Assembly: GCA_945938055.1 (NCBI GenBank)
Contig: CAMEUH010000044.1
Coordinates: 1 to 13,146, forward strand
Reading direction: 5' to 3'
Source of the DNA: an uncultured Eubacteriaceae bacterium
GTDB lineage: Bacteria > Bacillota > Clostridia > Lachnospirales > Lachnospiraceae
Length of the DNA: 13,146 bases
The translations under genes and the position numbers were made by a program. The notes beneath the pieces were generated by a model. The model worked only from the letters and a program-made list of their open reading frames with translations, was not told where the DNA came from and did not search any database. This document shows positions 6,744 through 13,146 of this stretch, one piece after another. The first letter of the stretch is position 1; each line of letters starts with the position of its first letter.

Positions 6744-8893
6744 ACTGCATAAGAGGACTGATACATCTGGTTGAGGTCCTCTTTTGTATTATATTGGTTT
6801 CCGATACAGAATTCCTTGGACCAGGTCATGTAGTATGCCCATGGAATCTGAGTCTGTCTTATCATGGAAACATCCGGTATATAACCTACTTCTGCGAGGG
6901 CAGCTACCTTGTGGGAGGAGGTATTGCGGATTAATTCCAGGTACTCTTTCTCATAAGCAGTTCGTTCCTTGTGGGTGAGATAAACATCACGGGATACCAC
7001 ATCGACATACTCATCGCCCGGATAGCCTTCTTTTACAGGAGAGTTCCATACCCATAACAGGTTGTTTAAGTGCAGCTGATGGACAAAATAGTCAAACATC
7101 ATCTTATAAAGTTCCATTCCTACAGTATGTCCTTTGGCTCCCCACCAGAACCAGGTTCCGTCGGCTTCGTGGAATGGACGCCAGAGTACAGGAATCTCTT
7201 CTTTTTCAAATTTTCTTAACTCGATGGCAAGCATATCCAGATCGTGGTAAAATGCCGTACGCTCCGGAGTATCTCTTTCTAAAATACGGGAAGCGTCAAA
7301 TGGAGTATTTTTGGCATAAAAACTTTTGTCTTTTCCACCAATCGGTGAGAACCAGTGATAGGTCAGCGTGACAATTCCGTTGGTTTCCCTAGCCCATTGG
7401 ATGGCTGTTTCGACGGTTCCTTTGTTTTCTTCAATTTCTGTCAGACATTCCTCTGAGGCGTCCTTGTAAGGAATGTTCGGGGAATAGGAAAGTAACTCAA
7501 AACCCTGCAATTTTGGTTTCTTACCGGTTACATCATGGATGTAGGTGATTTCTTCCATGGGATTGGTCTGTGTATGCTGTCCGGTAATGATATGGCTTCC
7601 CGCAGTATCGCATAAATACTGCAAAAGGTTGTGTGCCTGTACAGTTGCATCCGGATTGACAGGAGTTGATTTGTGTTCTTCTTTTCTAAGGCGGCGTATC
7701 ATCTCAATACACATTCTGCCATTGTGATACGGGCATTTCCATGGGTTTACAACCGGGAGAATGGCTTCGTCAGGAGAATCCTTTTCCTGAAACCATTCGC
7801 CACCTGGGCGTGAGTCTGTGATTTCGGACTGAATGTAATTCCAGATTCGGTCGGAAGCATCCAGATATTCGGTACGATATGGGGTGCGCTCATATGCATT
7901 GTAGAATCCAATCACGGATTCCGCCTGTACCCACCAGATTTTTCTGGTATTGTCAACGCCGTGTTCCATTTCACTAAGAACGGCACCTTTTTCTTTATCG
8001 TAAGCGGTTGTCAGAATCTTGTTGGTGAGAACATCAATCATATCATTAATTTTTGTGGAAAGTTCCTGATATCCTTCCTTAAAAGGGGTATTTGTCCGGA
8101 TTGACATGGAGTCAAGGATTTCCAGTCCACGGTGAATCAGCCATGAGGCCTCAATGTCATGACCATAGGAGTGAAGGTCAATGAGCGAATGATAGTTATC
8201 ATCGAAAAAGACCTCCAGACGTTCCTTTTCTGGATTGTAAATTTTTTCATGAAAAATATCCAGTATGGAGAGGATGGAATCCCGGACCTGTAAATTTCCA
8301 TCCACACGGTAAAGTTCGCAGTATGCCTCAAATACATGCAGCAGGGTGTTCATGGTTCTTGTGGCAAGAACGCCGTTTTCAGATAATTTGTCATTTTCCA
8401 CAAGATGGCTGTAGGTACAGTCAAAGGCTTCCAGATATCCGTCTGTAACACGGCATTTGGTTTCCAGAAGATGATAAAGTTCATAGGCGAGGTCTAATGC
8501 TTCTTTGTTTTTTGAAGCGGGAGGATAAGAAGATAGGGAATAGATTGCAAAAGCCTGGTTATAGGTATGCTTGGTAGAATCCACAATATCCCCCTTATGG
8601 GAGACCATCCAATAGATACCGCCGTGGGTATGGTCAACACCGTGCTCTTTTATAAATGCATAGGAATGGTCTGCCATTTTAAGACTTTCTTCATCCTGAA
8701 AAAGAAGATGAACATTGGAATAAAACCATAAAATCCTGCAATGCAGAATCATGCCTTTGTCTGCTCCTTTGTGAACGGTTAAATCAATGCCTTTTTCACC
8801 GTAAAATCCGCCATTTGTTTCATCCTTAAGGGCGTTCCAGAATGGAAGGATTTTCTGTTTCAAATGATTTTCAAAATCTGCTGACTTCATCAT
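6731..8893 (-). CDS. Fused cellobiose/mannobiose 2-epimerase (AGE family) + GH26 beta-mannanase
   Basis: A 720-residue protein in one uninterrupted frame. Residues 5-400 match cellobiose 2-epimerases of the N-acylglucosamine 2-epimerase superfamily, which convert a reducing-end glucose or mannose at C2. Candidate active-site residues are R53 (HCRILW), H186 (MNTLLHVFEAY), H245 and E248 (YGHDIEASW), W320-W321 (KIWWVQAE) and H390 (PWKCPYHNGR). After a linker of about 15 residues, 415-715 is a GH26 catalytic domain. Its acid/base is E576 (WRPFHEADGTWFWWG) and its probable nucleophile is E668 (ALAEVGYIP). No signal peptide or carbohydrate-binding module is visible, so it probably works in the cytosol on imported manno-oligosaccharides. 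The start is ATG 8893 (or 8890), with AGGAGG (8900-8905) 6 nt upstream; a longer frame to 8974 would run through the promoter. No transporter or mannoside phosphorylase is adjacent. Endo versus exo action cannot be told. Confidence 0.93.
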   Translation of the reverse strand: MMKSADFENHLKQKILPFWNALKDETNGGFYGEKGIDLTVHKGADKGMILHCRILWFYSNVHLLFQDEESLKMADHSYAFIKEHGVDHTHGGIYWMVSHKGDIVDSTKHTYNQAFAIYSLSSYPPASKNKEALDLAYELYHLLETKCRVTDGYLEAFDCTYSHLVENDKLSENGVLATRTMNTLLHVFEAYCELYRVDGNLQVRDSILSILDIFHEKIYNPEKERLEVFFDDNYHSLIDLHSYGHDIEASWLIHRGLEILDSMSIRTNTPFKEGYQELSTKINDMIDVLTNKILTTAYDKEKGAVLSEMEHGVDNTRKIWWVQAESVIGFYNAYERTPYRTEYLDASDRIWNYIQSEITDSRPGGEWFQEKDSPDEAILPVVNPWKCPYHNGRMCIEMIRRLRKEEHKSTPVNPDATVQAHNLLQYLCDTAGSHIITGQHTQTNPMEEITYIHDVTGKKPKLQGFELLSYSPNIPYKDASEECLTEIEENKGTVETAIQWARETNGIVTLTYHWFSPIGGKDKSFYAKNTPFDASRILERDTPERTAFYHDLDMLAIELRKFEKEEIPVLWRPFHEADGTWFWWGAKGHTVGMELYKMMFDYFVHQLHLNNLLWVWNSPVKEGYPGDEYVDVVSRDVYLTHKERTAYEKEYLELIRNTSSHKVAALAEVGYIPDVSMIRQTQIPWAYYMTWSKEFCIGNQYNTKEDLNQMYQSSYAVSLE

Positions 8894-8899
8894 GATGAA

Positions 8900-8905
8900 C
8901 CTCCT
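8900..8905 (-). promoter_or_regulatory. Ribosome binding site deciding the epimerase-GH26 start
   Basis: AGGAGG on the minus strand lies 6 nt before ATG 8893 and 9 nt before ATG 8890. It sets the start in the MMKSADFEN segment, where epimerases of this family normally begin. It argues against the ATG at 8974, 27 codons upstream. Confidence 0.85.
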
Positions 8906-8930
8906 GCTTATTAGCCCAATTTTTAAGCTC

Positions 8931-8959
8931 ATTATAGTATGAAGAACGCAGAATGTATA
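8931..8959 (-). promoter_or_regulatory. Sigma-A-type promoter of the epimerase-GH26 gene
   Basis: On the minus strand, TATACA (8954-8959, four of six matches), 17 nt, then a perfect TATAAT (8931-8936). The leader would be about 30 nt. No clear catabolite-control (cre) palindrome was recognised around it. Confidence 0.75.
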
Positions 8960-8987
8960 TAGATAAATAGTCATTTTTTAAAAGAAA

Positions 8988-9003
8988 AAAGTACTTGTAC
9001 TTT
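8988..9003. promoter_or_regulatory. 16-bp perfect palindrome AAAGTAC-TT-GTACTTT, operator-like
   Basis: Perfect 7-bp inverted arms around TT, covering the -35 box of the MATE promoter and about 30 bp upstream of the divergent epimerase-GH26 promoter. Size and position suit a dimeric repressor such as a TetR- or MarR-type protein. No regulator gene of this kind lies in the window, so the binder is unknown. Confidence 0.5.
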
Positions 9004-9023
9004 CTGTATGCCGGTGCTAGTAT
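8995..9023 (+). promoter_or_regulatory. Promoter of the MATE exporter gene
   Basis: TTGTAC (8995-9000), 17 nt, then TAGTAT (9018-9023, four of six matches) with TGC directly before it, giving an extended -10. An AT-rich stretch at about 8970-8990 could act as an UP element. Confidence 0.65.
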
Positions 9024-9056
9024 ATCGGATGGAAATGATATGTGGTAAAGGAGCAT

Positions 9057-9061
9057 GGGAG
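9057..9061 (+). promoter_or_regulatory. Ribosome binding site deciding the MATE start
   Basis: GGGAG ends 5 nt before ATG 9067. The stronger AAAGGAG (9047-9053) is only 1 nt from ATG 9055, too close to serve it, and 13 nt from 9067. ATG 9067 is therefore preferred. Confidence 0.6.
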
Positions 9062-9066
9062 CAGTC

Positions 9067-10404
9067 ATGAAGCAGTTTGAACAGGATTTTACCGAAGGTT
9101 CTTTAGGAAAGAAGATTTTGTTGTTCAGTATTCCATTGATGTTTTCGAACCTTTTACAGGTATTATTTAACATGGCAGATGTTGCCGTGGTGGGAAGATT
9201 TGCAGGCTCTGTGGCATTAGGTTCTGTTGGCTCTACCACAATTCTGGTTTCGTTGTTTACTACATTTTTAATTGGTGTTTCAGGTGGAATCAATGTACTG
9301 GCGGCACTTCATATTGGTTCCGGAAATAAAAAGGAGCTGGAAGAAACAGTCCATACTTCTGCCATTATCAGCCTGATTCTGGGAATTCTTGTAATGGTGT
9401 TTGGAATTGTTTTCGCAAGGGGAATTCTAAAGCTTCTGCAGACGAAAGAAGAACTGATGGAAGGAGCTGTTTTGTATCTTCGCATTTACCTTCTGGGAGT
9501 ACCGGCACTGGCGTTATATAACTTTGGTAATGCGGTATTTAGTGCGGCTGGGGATACAAAACGCCCGCTTTGTTATCTGACCATTTCCGGCGTGGTAAAT
9601 ATTATCTTAAATCTGTTTTTTGTTATTGTTCTAAAAATGAATGTGGCAGGAGTGGCACTGGCAAGTATTATTTCGCAGTATATATCGGCAGTTCTTGTGG
9701 TACGGGCACTATTTTTGTGCAGAGAGTCTTATGCACTTTCCTTTTCATTACTGCATCTTACCAAAGCGAAAGTACGGTCCGTGCTGGGACTGGGACTTCC
9801 TTGTGGTGCACAAAATGCCATTTTCCAGTTTGCAAATCTTTTTGTGCAGACCGGTGTGAATTCATTTAGTGCAACCATGGTATCGGGTAATTCGGCAGCG
9901 ACAAATGCGGATGGTATTGTCTATGATGTCATGGCAGCTTTTTATACGGCATGTGGCAGTTTTATTGGACAAAATTTTGGTGCAGGGAAGAAGGAACGGG
10001 TTTTAAAAAGTTATCTTGTCAGCCTTTTTTATTCGTTCGGAACCGGATTGATACTGGGAACGCTTCTGGTATGTTTTGGAACACAGTTTTTGTCTCTGTT
10101 TACAAAGGATGCGGCAGTTGTGGAGGCAGGAATGAAACGTCTGACCATTATGGGATTTTCTTATGGAGTTTCTGCATTCATGGATTGCAGTATTGCGGCT
10201 TCCAGAGGACTGGGAAAGAGTGTTGTTCCAACCGTGATTGTGATTCTTGGCTCCTGTGTGTTCCGTATTATCTGGATTTATACGGTTTTTGCGTATTTTC
10301 ATACCATTACTTCCTTATATCTTTTGTATGTATTTTCGTGGAGCATTACGGCAGCTGCAGAAATTGCATATTTTGTTAAAGTGTACCGGGAGCGGTTTGC
10401 ATAA
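9067..10404 (+). CDS. MATE-family multidrug/toxin efflux transporter
   Basis: Integral membrane protein of 445 residues, the usual length for the family, predicted to have 12 membrane helices in two homologous halves. MATE proteins export cationic drugs or metabolites in exchange for sodium ions or protons. Recognisable segments are the first-half signature (FNMADVAVVGRFAG, about 34-47, then ALGSVG), the AAGDTKRP loop between helices 4 and 5, and the second-half counterparts QNFGAGKK and SRGLGKS. The MKQFEQDFTEGS start is typical. The substrate cannot be inferred. The gene stands alone, divergent from the epimerase-GH26 gene, behind a promoter whose -35 box lies in a 16-bp palindrome. This suggests repressor control. 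There is no sign of truncation. Confidence 0.93.
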   Translation: MKQFEQDFTEGSLGKKILLFSIPLMFSNLLQVLFNMADVAVVGRFAGSVALGSVGSTTILVSLFTTFLIGVSGGINVLAALHIGSGNKKELEETVHTSAIISLILGILVMVFGIVFARGILKLLQTKEELMEGAVLYLRIYLLGVPALALYNFGNAVFSAAGDTKRPLCYLTISGVVNIILNLFFVIVLKMNVAGVALASIISQYISAVLVVRALFLCRESYALSFSLLHLTKAKVRSVLGLGLPCGAQNAIFQFANLFVQTGVNSFSATMVSGNSAATNADGIVYDVMAAFYTACGSFIGQNFGAGKKERVLKSYLVSLFYSFGTGLILGTLLVCFGTQFLSLFTKDAAVVEAGMKRLTIMGFSYGVSAFMDCSIAASRGLGKSVVPTVIVILGSCVFRIIWIYTVFAYFHTITSLYLLYVFSWSITAAAEIAYFVKVYRERFA

Positions 10405-10419
10405 AGGACTGGCAGGAGG

Positions 10420-10465
10420 ATTTCAAAACCAAGGAATTATCTTGAAATAAAAGAGCTTTTGAAAT
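10420..10465. repeat. Inverted/direct repeat family (TTTGAAAT-like) over the mscL promoter
   Basis: ATTTCAAAA (10420-10428) and TTTTGAAAT (10457-10465) form a perfect 9-bp inverted repeat. A third, shorter copy, TTGAAAT (10442-10448), is a direct repeat of the right arm and contains the -35 box. The left arm could pair with either. No T-run follows, so it is not a classic terminator. Confidence 0.4.
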
Positions 10466-10470
10466 ATAAT
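10442..10470 (+). promoter_or_regulatory. Near-consensus sigma-A promoter of mscL (and likely the operon behind it)
   Basis: TTGAAA (10442-10447), 17 nt, then a perfect TATAAT (10465-10470). The start site would be about 30 nt before the mscL ATG. No other clear promoter was seen before the acyltransferase or truA genes. Confidence 0.82.
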
Positions 10471-10508
10471 GTTACTACGAAACTATTTTTAGAAAGTGGG
10501 AGATACAC

Positions 10509-10946
10509 ATGAGTAAGAACAATGGATTTTTTTCAGAATTTAAGAAATTTATCATGCGCGGCAATGTGATGGACATGGCTGTGGGTGTTATTGTGGGTGG
10601 TGCGTTTACTTCTATCGTGACTTCACTGAATCAGGATATTTTAACACCATTAATCGGTTTGTTTGGCGGTACGGATTTTTCCTATCTGACTGTAACTCTG
10701 GGAAGTGGAGAAAATGCACCGGTACTGGCTTATGGCAATTTTATTACTGCGGTTATTAATTTTCTGATTACGGCATTGGTGATTTTTGTTCTGGTAAGAA
10801 CCATTAATCGTTTCAACGAGCGTTTTTCCAAGAAGGAGGAGAAGAAAGAAGAAGCTCCGACAACCAAGGAATGTCCGTACTGCAAGAGTACGATTGCAAT
10901 CGGCGCAACCCGCTGCCCGCATTGTACTTCAGAATTGAGTGAATAA
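10509..10946 (+). CDS. mscL: Large-conductance mechanosensitive channel MscL with C-terminal zinc ribbon
   Basis: Inner-membrane channel subunit that opens under membrane tension to release solutes on hypo-osmotic shock; 145 residues. The family signature is clear: the N-terminal amphipathic FKKFIMRGNVMDMAVGVIVG, TM1 at about 18-46 with the gate glycines and alanines, a short external loop (47-73), and TM2 at about 75-98 ending in RTINRFNERF. A charged KKEEKKEEA stretch (about 108-116) leads to a four-cysteine ribbon, C122-x2-C125 and C136-x2-C139, where many MscL proteins have only the cytoplasmic helix bundle. As I recall, this ribbon occurs in other Firmicutes MscL proteins. GGGAG lies 6 nt upstream of the ATG. 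It is probably the first gene of an operon with the acyltransferase, which begins 21 nt after its stop. Confidence 0.96.
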   Translation: MSKNNGFFSEFKKFIMRGNVMDMAVGVIVGGAFTSIVTSLNQDILTPLIGLFGGTDFSYLTVTLGSGENAPVLAYGNFITAVINFLITALVIFVLVRTINRFNERFSKKEEKKEEAPTTKECPYCKSTIAIGATRCPHCTSELSE

Positions 10947-10957
10947 AATGGGTAAAT

Positions 10958-10961
10958 GAGG
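10958..10961 (+). promoter_or_regulatory. Ribosome binding site deciding the acyltransferase start
   Basis: GAGG lies 6 nt before ATG 10968. The in-frame ATG at 10956 has only a weak TGGG upstream, and GAGG overlaps that ATG. Start 10968 is preferred. Confidence 0.6.
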
Positions 10962-10967
10962 TGCCAG

Positions 10968-12092
10968 ATGAATCAGAGAGAAGTGACGGGGAAATTAGAC
11001 ACAAGAGGAATTGATGGATTAAGAGGAATTGCGGCGGTAGGGATTGCCTTATTTGCACATTACTATTTTTTTGTTCCGGAATTAAACTATCCTTTTTATA
11101 ACCGGCTTACATACTGGTTCTGGAATTATGCAAGCTATTTTGTGGACCTGTTTTTTGTAATTTCAGGTTTTGTCATGGTACATGCATATCGTGACAAAAT
11201 CAAATTACAGAAAATCGGGTTCACTGATTTTATAAAAAAGAGACTGGTACGTTTTTATCCTCTTATGGTATTTTCACTGTTTTGTGTTCTTGTTTTACAA
11301 CTGGTGCATCAGGCAGTAACGGGAGTCTTTTTTGTCAATGAACTGATTTATGATAATAGTGTCTGGACATTTTTGTTAAATCTTTTGTGCCTTCAGGGTA
11401 CTTCCCTTTTGGGCAGTTCGTTTAATGCACCATCATGGTATCTGAGTATTGTACTGATAATGTATGTTCTGTTTTTTCTGGGTACTTATTGGAGCGGAAA
11501 ATATAATAAGGAAAACCTGTTTTATGGTGCCATGGTTCTTTTGGGAATCGTGATTGCCGTAAAAGGTTATCCGGTGGTGTTTTTAAACTGCCGCGGAATG
11601 ATTGGATTTTTTACGGGATGCCTTCTTCATGAGGCGTGTGTCAGGATTCAGTCCATGGAAACGGTTCGTGGAAAAAACATGCTGGTGGGAACGGCACTTG
11701 CAATTCTTTTAGGAATCTGTATTCTGGGAGCATGGAAAGGACATGCTGTTTTTGCACCAAGTACGCTGGTTGTTGTGGTGTATGGGATTTTAATCTGGCC
11801 TCTTTGTGTCCTGCTGGCGGTTCACATGCCGTTTGTACGATGGATACTTTCCAGGAAAATGTTTGTATTTCTTTCGGGAATTTCATTTTCCATGTATCTG
11901 ATTCATTTTCCGGTGATGGTGTTTTTGGAAGATGTAAATGTGCTGCTTGGATTAGGTCTTAATTATGCATCCAGAAAAGTCTTTGTTCTGTATGTCTGTC
12001 TGCTCATGGTAGCAGCCGTGTTATGTCATTATATTGTGGAACGTAAGCTTTCAGACTTCTTTGGAGGAAAGAAAAATGAAAAGAAATTATAA
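10968..12092 (+). CDS. Acyltransferase family 3 membrane protein (OafA/YrhL-like)
   Basis: Integral membrane O-acyltransferase of 374 residues, predicted to have about 10 membrane helices. Members transfer acetyl or similar groups to cell-surface polysaccharides, peptidoglycan or lipids; the acceptor here is unknown. The family N terminus is present (DTRGIDGLRGIAA, then a helix ending in FAHYYFF), followed by YASYFVDLFFVISGFVM and WYLSIVLIMYVLFF. The conserved R19 and H31 are separated by 11 residues, whereas I recall 10 as the family norm. No extracellular SGNH domain is fused. It follows mscL by 21 nt, and its last 17 bp overlap truA, so the three are likely co-transcribed. Envelope modification next to a tension-gated channel may be coincidental. 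Confidence 0.92.
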   Translation: MNQREVTGKLDTRGIDGLRGIAAVGIALFAHYYFFVPELNYPFYNRLTYWFWNYASYFVDLFFVISGFVMVHAYRDKIKLQKIGFTDFIKKRLVRFYPLMVFSLFCVLVLQLVHQAVTGVFFVNELIYDNSVWTFLLNLLCLQGTSLLGSSFNAPSWYLSIVLIMYVLFFLGTYWSGKYNKENLFYGAMVLLGIVIAVKGYPVVFLNCRGMIGFFTGCLLHEACVRIQSMETVRGKNMLVGTALAILLGICILGAWKGHAVFAPSTLVVVVYGILIWPLCVLLAVHMPFVRWILSRKMFVFLSGISFSMYLIHFPVMVFLEDVNVLLGLGLNYASRKVFVLYVCLLMVAAVLCHYIVERKLSDFFGGKKNEKKL

Positions 12093-12813
12093 GCTGTTAA
12101 TCCAGTATGACGGAAGCCGTTATTTTGGATGGGAACATCAGCCGAATCAGGATACCATACAGGGAAGGATTGAAAAAGCTGTTTTTGCAGTATGTGGGTC
12201 TTATCCTGACATTAACGGTGCAGGAAGAACCGATGCAGGAGTACATGCGAGAGGTATGACCGCCAATGTATTTATGGATGTGGCATATGAACCCGTTGAA
12301 ATCCGAAGGATTCTTAATGAGAATCTTCCGGAGGATATCGCAGTTCTGGATGTCCGCGTGGCTTCGAATCAATTTCATGCAAGGTACAGTGCCGTTGGGA
12401 AAACCTATCGGTATTCCTGTCATTATGGAGAATATGGGGCGGTCTTTGACCGGAAATATGTGACAGAGCTTGAGGAAAAACCGGACGTGGAGAAAATGAG
12501 GCGGGCTGCAGAAATCTTAAAAGGTAAGCATGACTATGCGGCATTTTGCAGACAGGCAGGAAGTTATCCTTCCACAATCCGGGTGGTAGACCGTATTGAG
12601 ATAGAGGAAAGGAACGGATATATCACGTTTCTCTTTCATGGAACGGGATTTATGCGAAACATGGTAAGAATTATGGTGGGAACCCTGCTGGATGTAGGAA
12701 TGGGGAAGATTCCCGTAGAGGAAGTAGATTCGATTTTAAAGTCCGGTGACCGGACAAAGGCAGGATACACGGCACCGGCAATGGGTCTGTGCCTTATGAA
12801 TGTGGATTATTAA
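12076..12813 (+). CDS. truA: tRNA pseudouridine(38-40) synthase TruA
   Basis: Converts uridines at positions 38-40 of the tRNA anticodon stem-loop to pseudouridine in the cytosol; 245 residues, normal length. The N-terminal strand YKLLIQYDGSRYFGWEHQP and the catalytic loop GAGRTDAGVHA, with catalytic aspartate D53, are unmistakable. Later family segments are FHARYSAVGKTYRY, DYAAFCRQAG and FMRNMVRIMVGTLLDVG. The start is ATG 12076, with GGAGGAAAG (12063-12071) just upstream. A longer in-frame ATG at 12034 lies deep inside the acyltransferase gene and lacks such a site. The 17-bp overlap with the acyltransferase suggests translational coupling. Many clostridia keep a truA beside the ribosomal-protein/ECF operon, so this could be a second copy, but that cannot be judged from this window. 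Confidence 0.96.
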   Translation: MKRNYKLLIQYDGSRYFGWEHQPNQDTIQGRIEKAVFAVCGSYPDINGAGRTDAGVHARGMTANVFMDVAYEPVEIRRILNENLPEDIAVLDVRVASNQFHARYSAVGKTYRYSCHYGEYGAVFDRKYVTELEEKPDVEKMRRAAEILKGKHDYAAFCRQAGSYPSTIRVVDRIEIEERNGYITFLFHGTGFMRNMVRIMVGTLLDVGMGKIPVEEVDSILKSGDRTKAGYTAPAMGLCLMNVDY

Positions 12814-12910
12814 GTTTTTCTTGTATTCATATACTTTTTGTAGTAAATTGAATTTAATGTGGAATATGATATGAAATAGGAATAACAGATAATTTTGGGA
12901 GGATTTTGTA

Positions 12911-13146
12911 ATGAGAAAATTTGTGATTTCATCCGATACAACTTGTGATTTACCAGAGGAATACATTAAAAAGCATGATATTGATATTCATTCTTTATAT
13001 TATCGTTTTGATTATGACATTTATGGTGGGGACAGACAGCTTACCCCAAAGGAGTTTTTTGACCGTGTAAGAGCCGGGGAAATGCCGACGACCATGGCAA
13101 CGAATCCGGAAGAATCCAAGGAGCTTTTTAAGAAGCGGGTGGAAAA
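12911..13146 (+). CDS. DegV-family fatty-acid-binding protein (5' part, cut by window edge)
   Basis: The first 78 codons of a gene that runs off the right edge; full members have about 280 residues. The protein begins MRKFVISSDTTCDLPEEYIK, the standard DegV opening. This is followed by an acidic strand region and a PTTMATNPEESKELF segment that corresponds to the family's TS-rich lipid-binding loop. DegV (FakB-like) proteins bind a fatty acid in the cytosol and present it to the FakA kinase for phospholipid synthesis. The start is supported by GGGAGG (12897-12902), 8 nt upstream. It lies 97 bp after truA on the same strand. No convincing terminator or promoter could be picked out in that gap, apart from isolated weak -10-like boxes. 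Confidence 0.88.
   Translation, partial: MRKFVISSDTTCDLPEEYIKKHDIDIHSLYYRFDYDIYGGDRQLTPKEFFDRVRAGEMPTTMATNPEESKELFKKRVE

Noticed and set aside
8871..9293. 140-codon minus-strand open frame spanning the divergent promoter region
   Set aside because: Overlaps the start of the MATE gene and both promoters; low-complexity composition and no family match.
9951..10379. 142-codon plus-strand open frame in a second frame of the MATE gene
   Set aside because: Cysteine- and tryptophan-rich out-of-frame product; the MATE frame is unbroken.
12825..12840. GTAT-TCAT-ATAC followed by TTTTTG after truA, terminator-like
   Set aside because: Only a 4-bp AT-rich stem; not enough to call.

Overview
The window looks like ordinary chromosome from a low-to-moderate GC member of the Bacillota, most likely a gut-type Clostridium relative of the Lachnospiraceae. 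The reasons are strong AGGAGG-type ribosome sites, consensus sigma-A promoters, a clostridial MalE-like lipoprotein, several HD-GYP proteins, a DegV protein and beta-manno-oligosaccharide metabolism. No tRNA, rRNA, CRISPR array, insertion sequence or phage gene was seen. No gene-free stretch exceeds 300 bases.

Layout. 42-2624 (+): a sugar-type solute-binding lipoprotein followed 33 bp later by a membrane-bound HD-GYP protein (predicted cyclic-di-GMP phosphodiesterase). 2639-5391 (-): an M28 metallopeptidase followed by a GNAT acetyltransferase. 5392-5569 is a divergent promoter region. 5570-6679 (+): a second, cytosolic HD-GYP protein with an N-terminal DUF3391-like domain, started by TTG. 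6731-8893 (-): a single 720-residue protein that fuses a cellobiose/mannobiose 2-epimerase to a GH26 beta-mannanase. 8894-9066 is a second divergent promoter region with a 16-bp operator-like palindrome. 9067-10404 (+): a MATE exporter. 10509-12813 (+): mscL, an acyltransferase-3 membrane protein and truA, closely packed and probably one operon. 12911 to the right edge (+): the 5' part of a DegV-family gene.

How the parts fit. The most striking gene is the epimerase-GH26 fusion. It joins two steps of intracellular beta-mannan breakdown, cleavage of manno-oligosaccharides and epimerisation of the reducing-end mannose, in one cytosolic chain, although no transporter or GH130 phosphorylase lies beside it. 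The second notable arrangement is a lone solute-binding lipoprotein paired with a transmembrane HD-GYP sensor. This suggests ligand-controlled cyclic-di-GMP breakdown rather than simple uptake. The rest are housekeeping or stress genes: osmotic release, envelope acylation, tRNA pseudouridylation, drug export and peptide turnover.

Start sites were reassigned from the longest possible reading frame in five genes (solute-binding protein, fusion enzyme, MATE, acyltransferase, truA), using ribosome sites, the lipobox and promoter positions. Gene identities rest on motifs read by eye; no database search was run.
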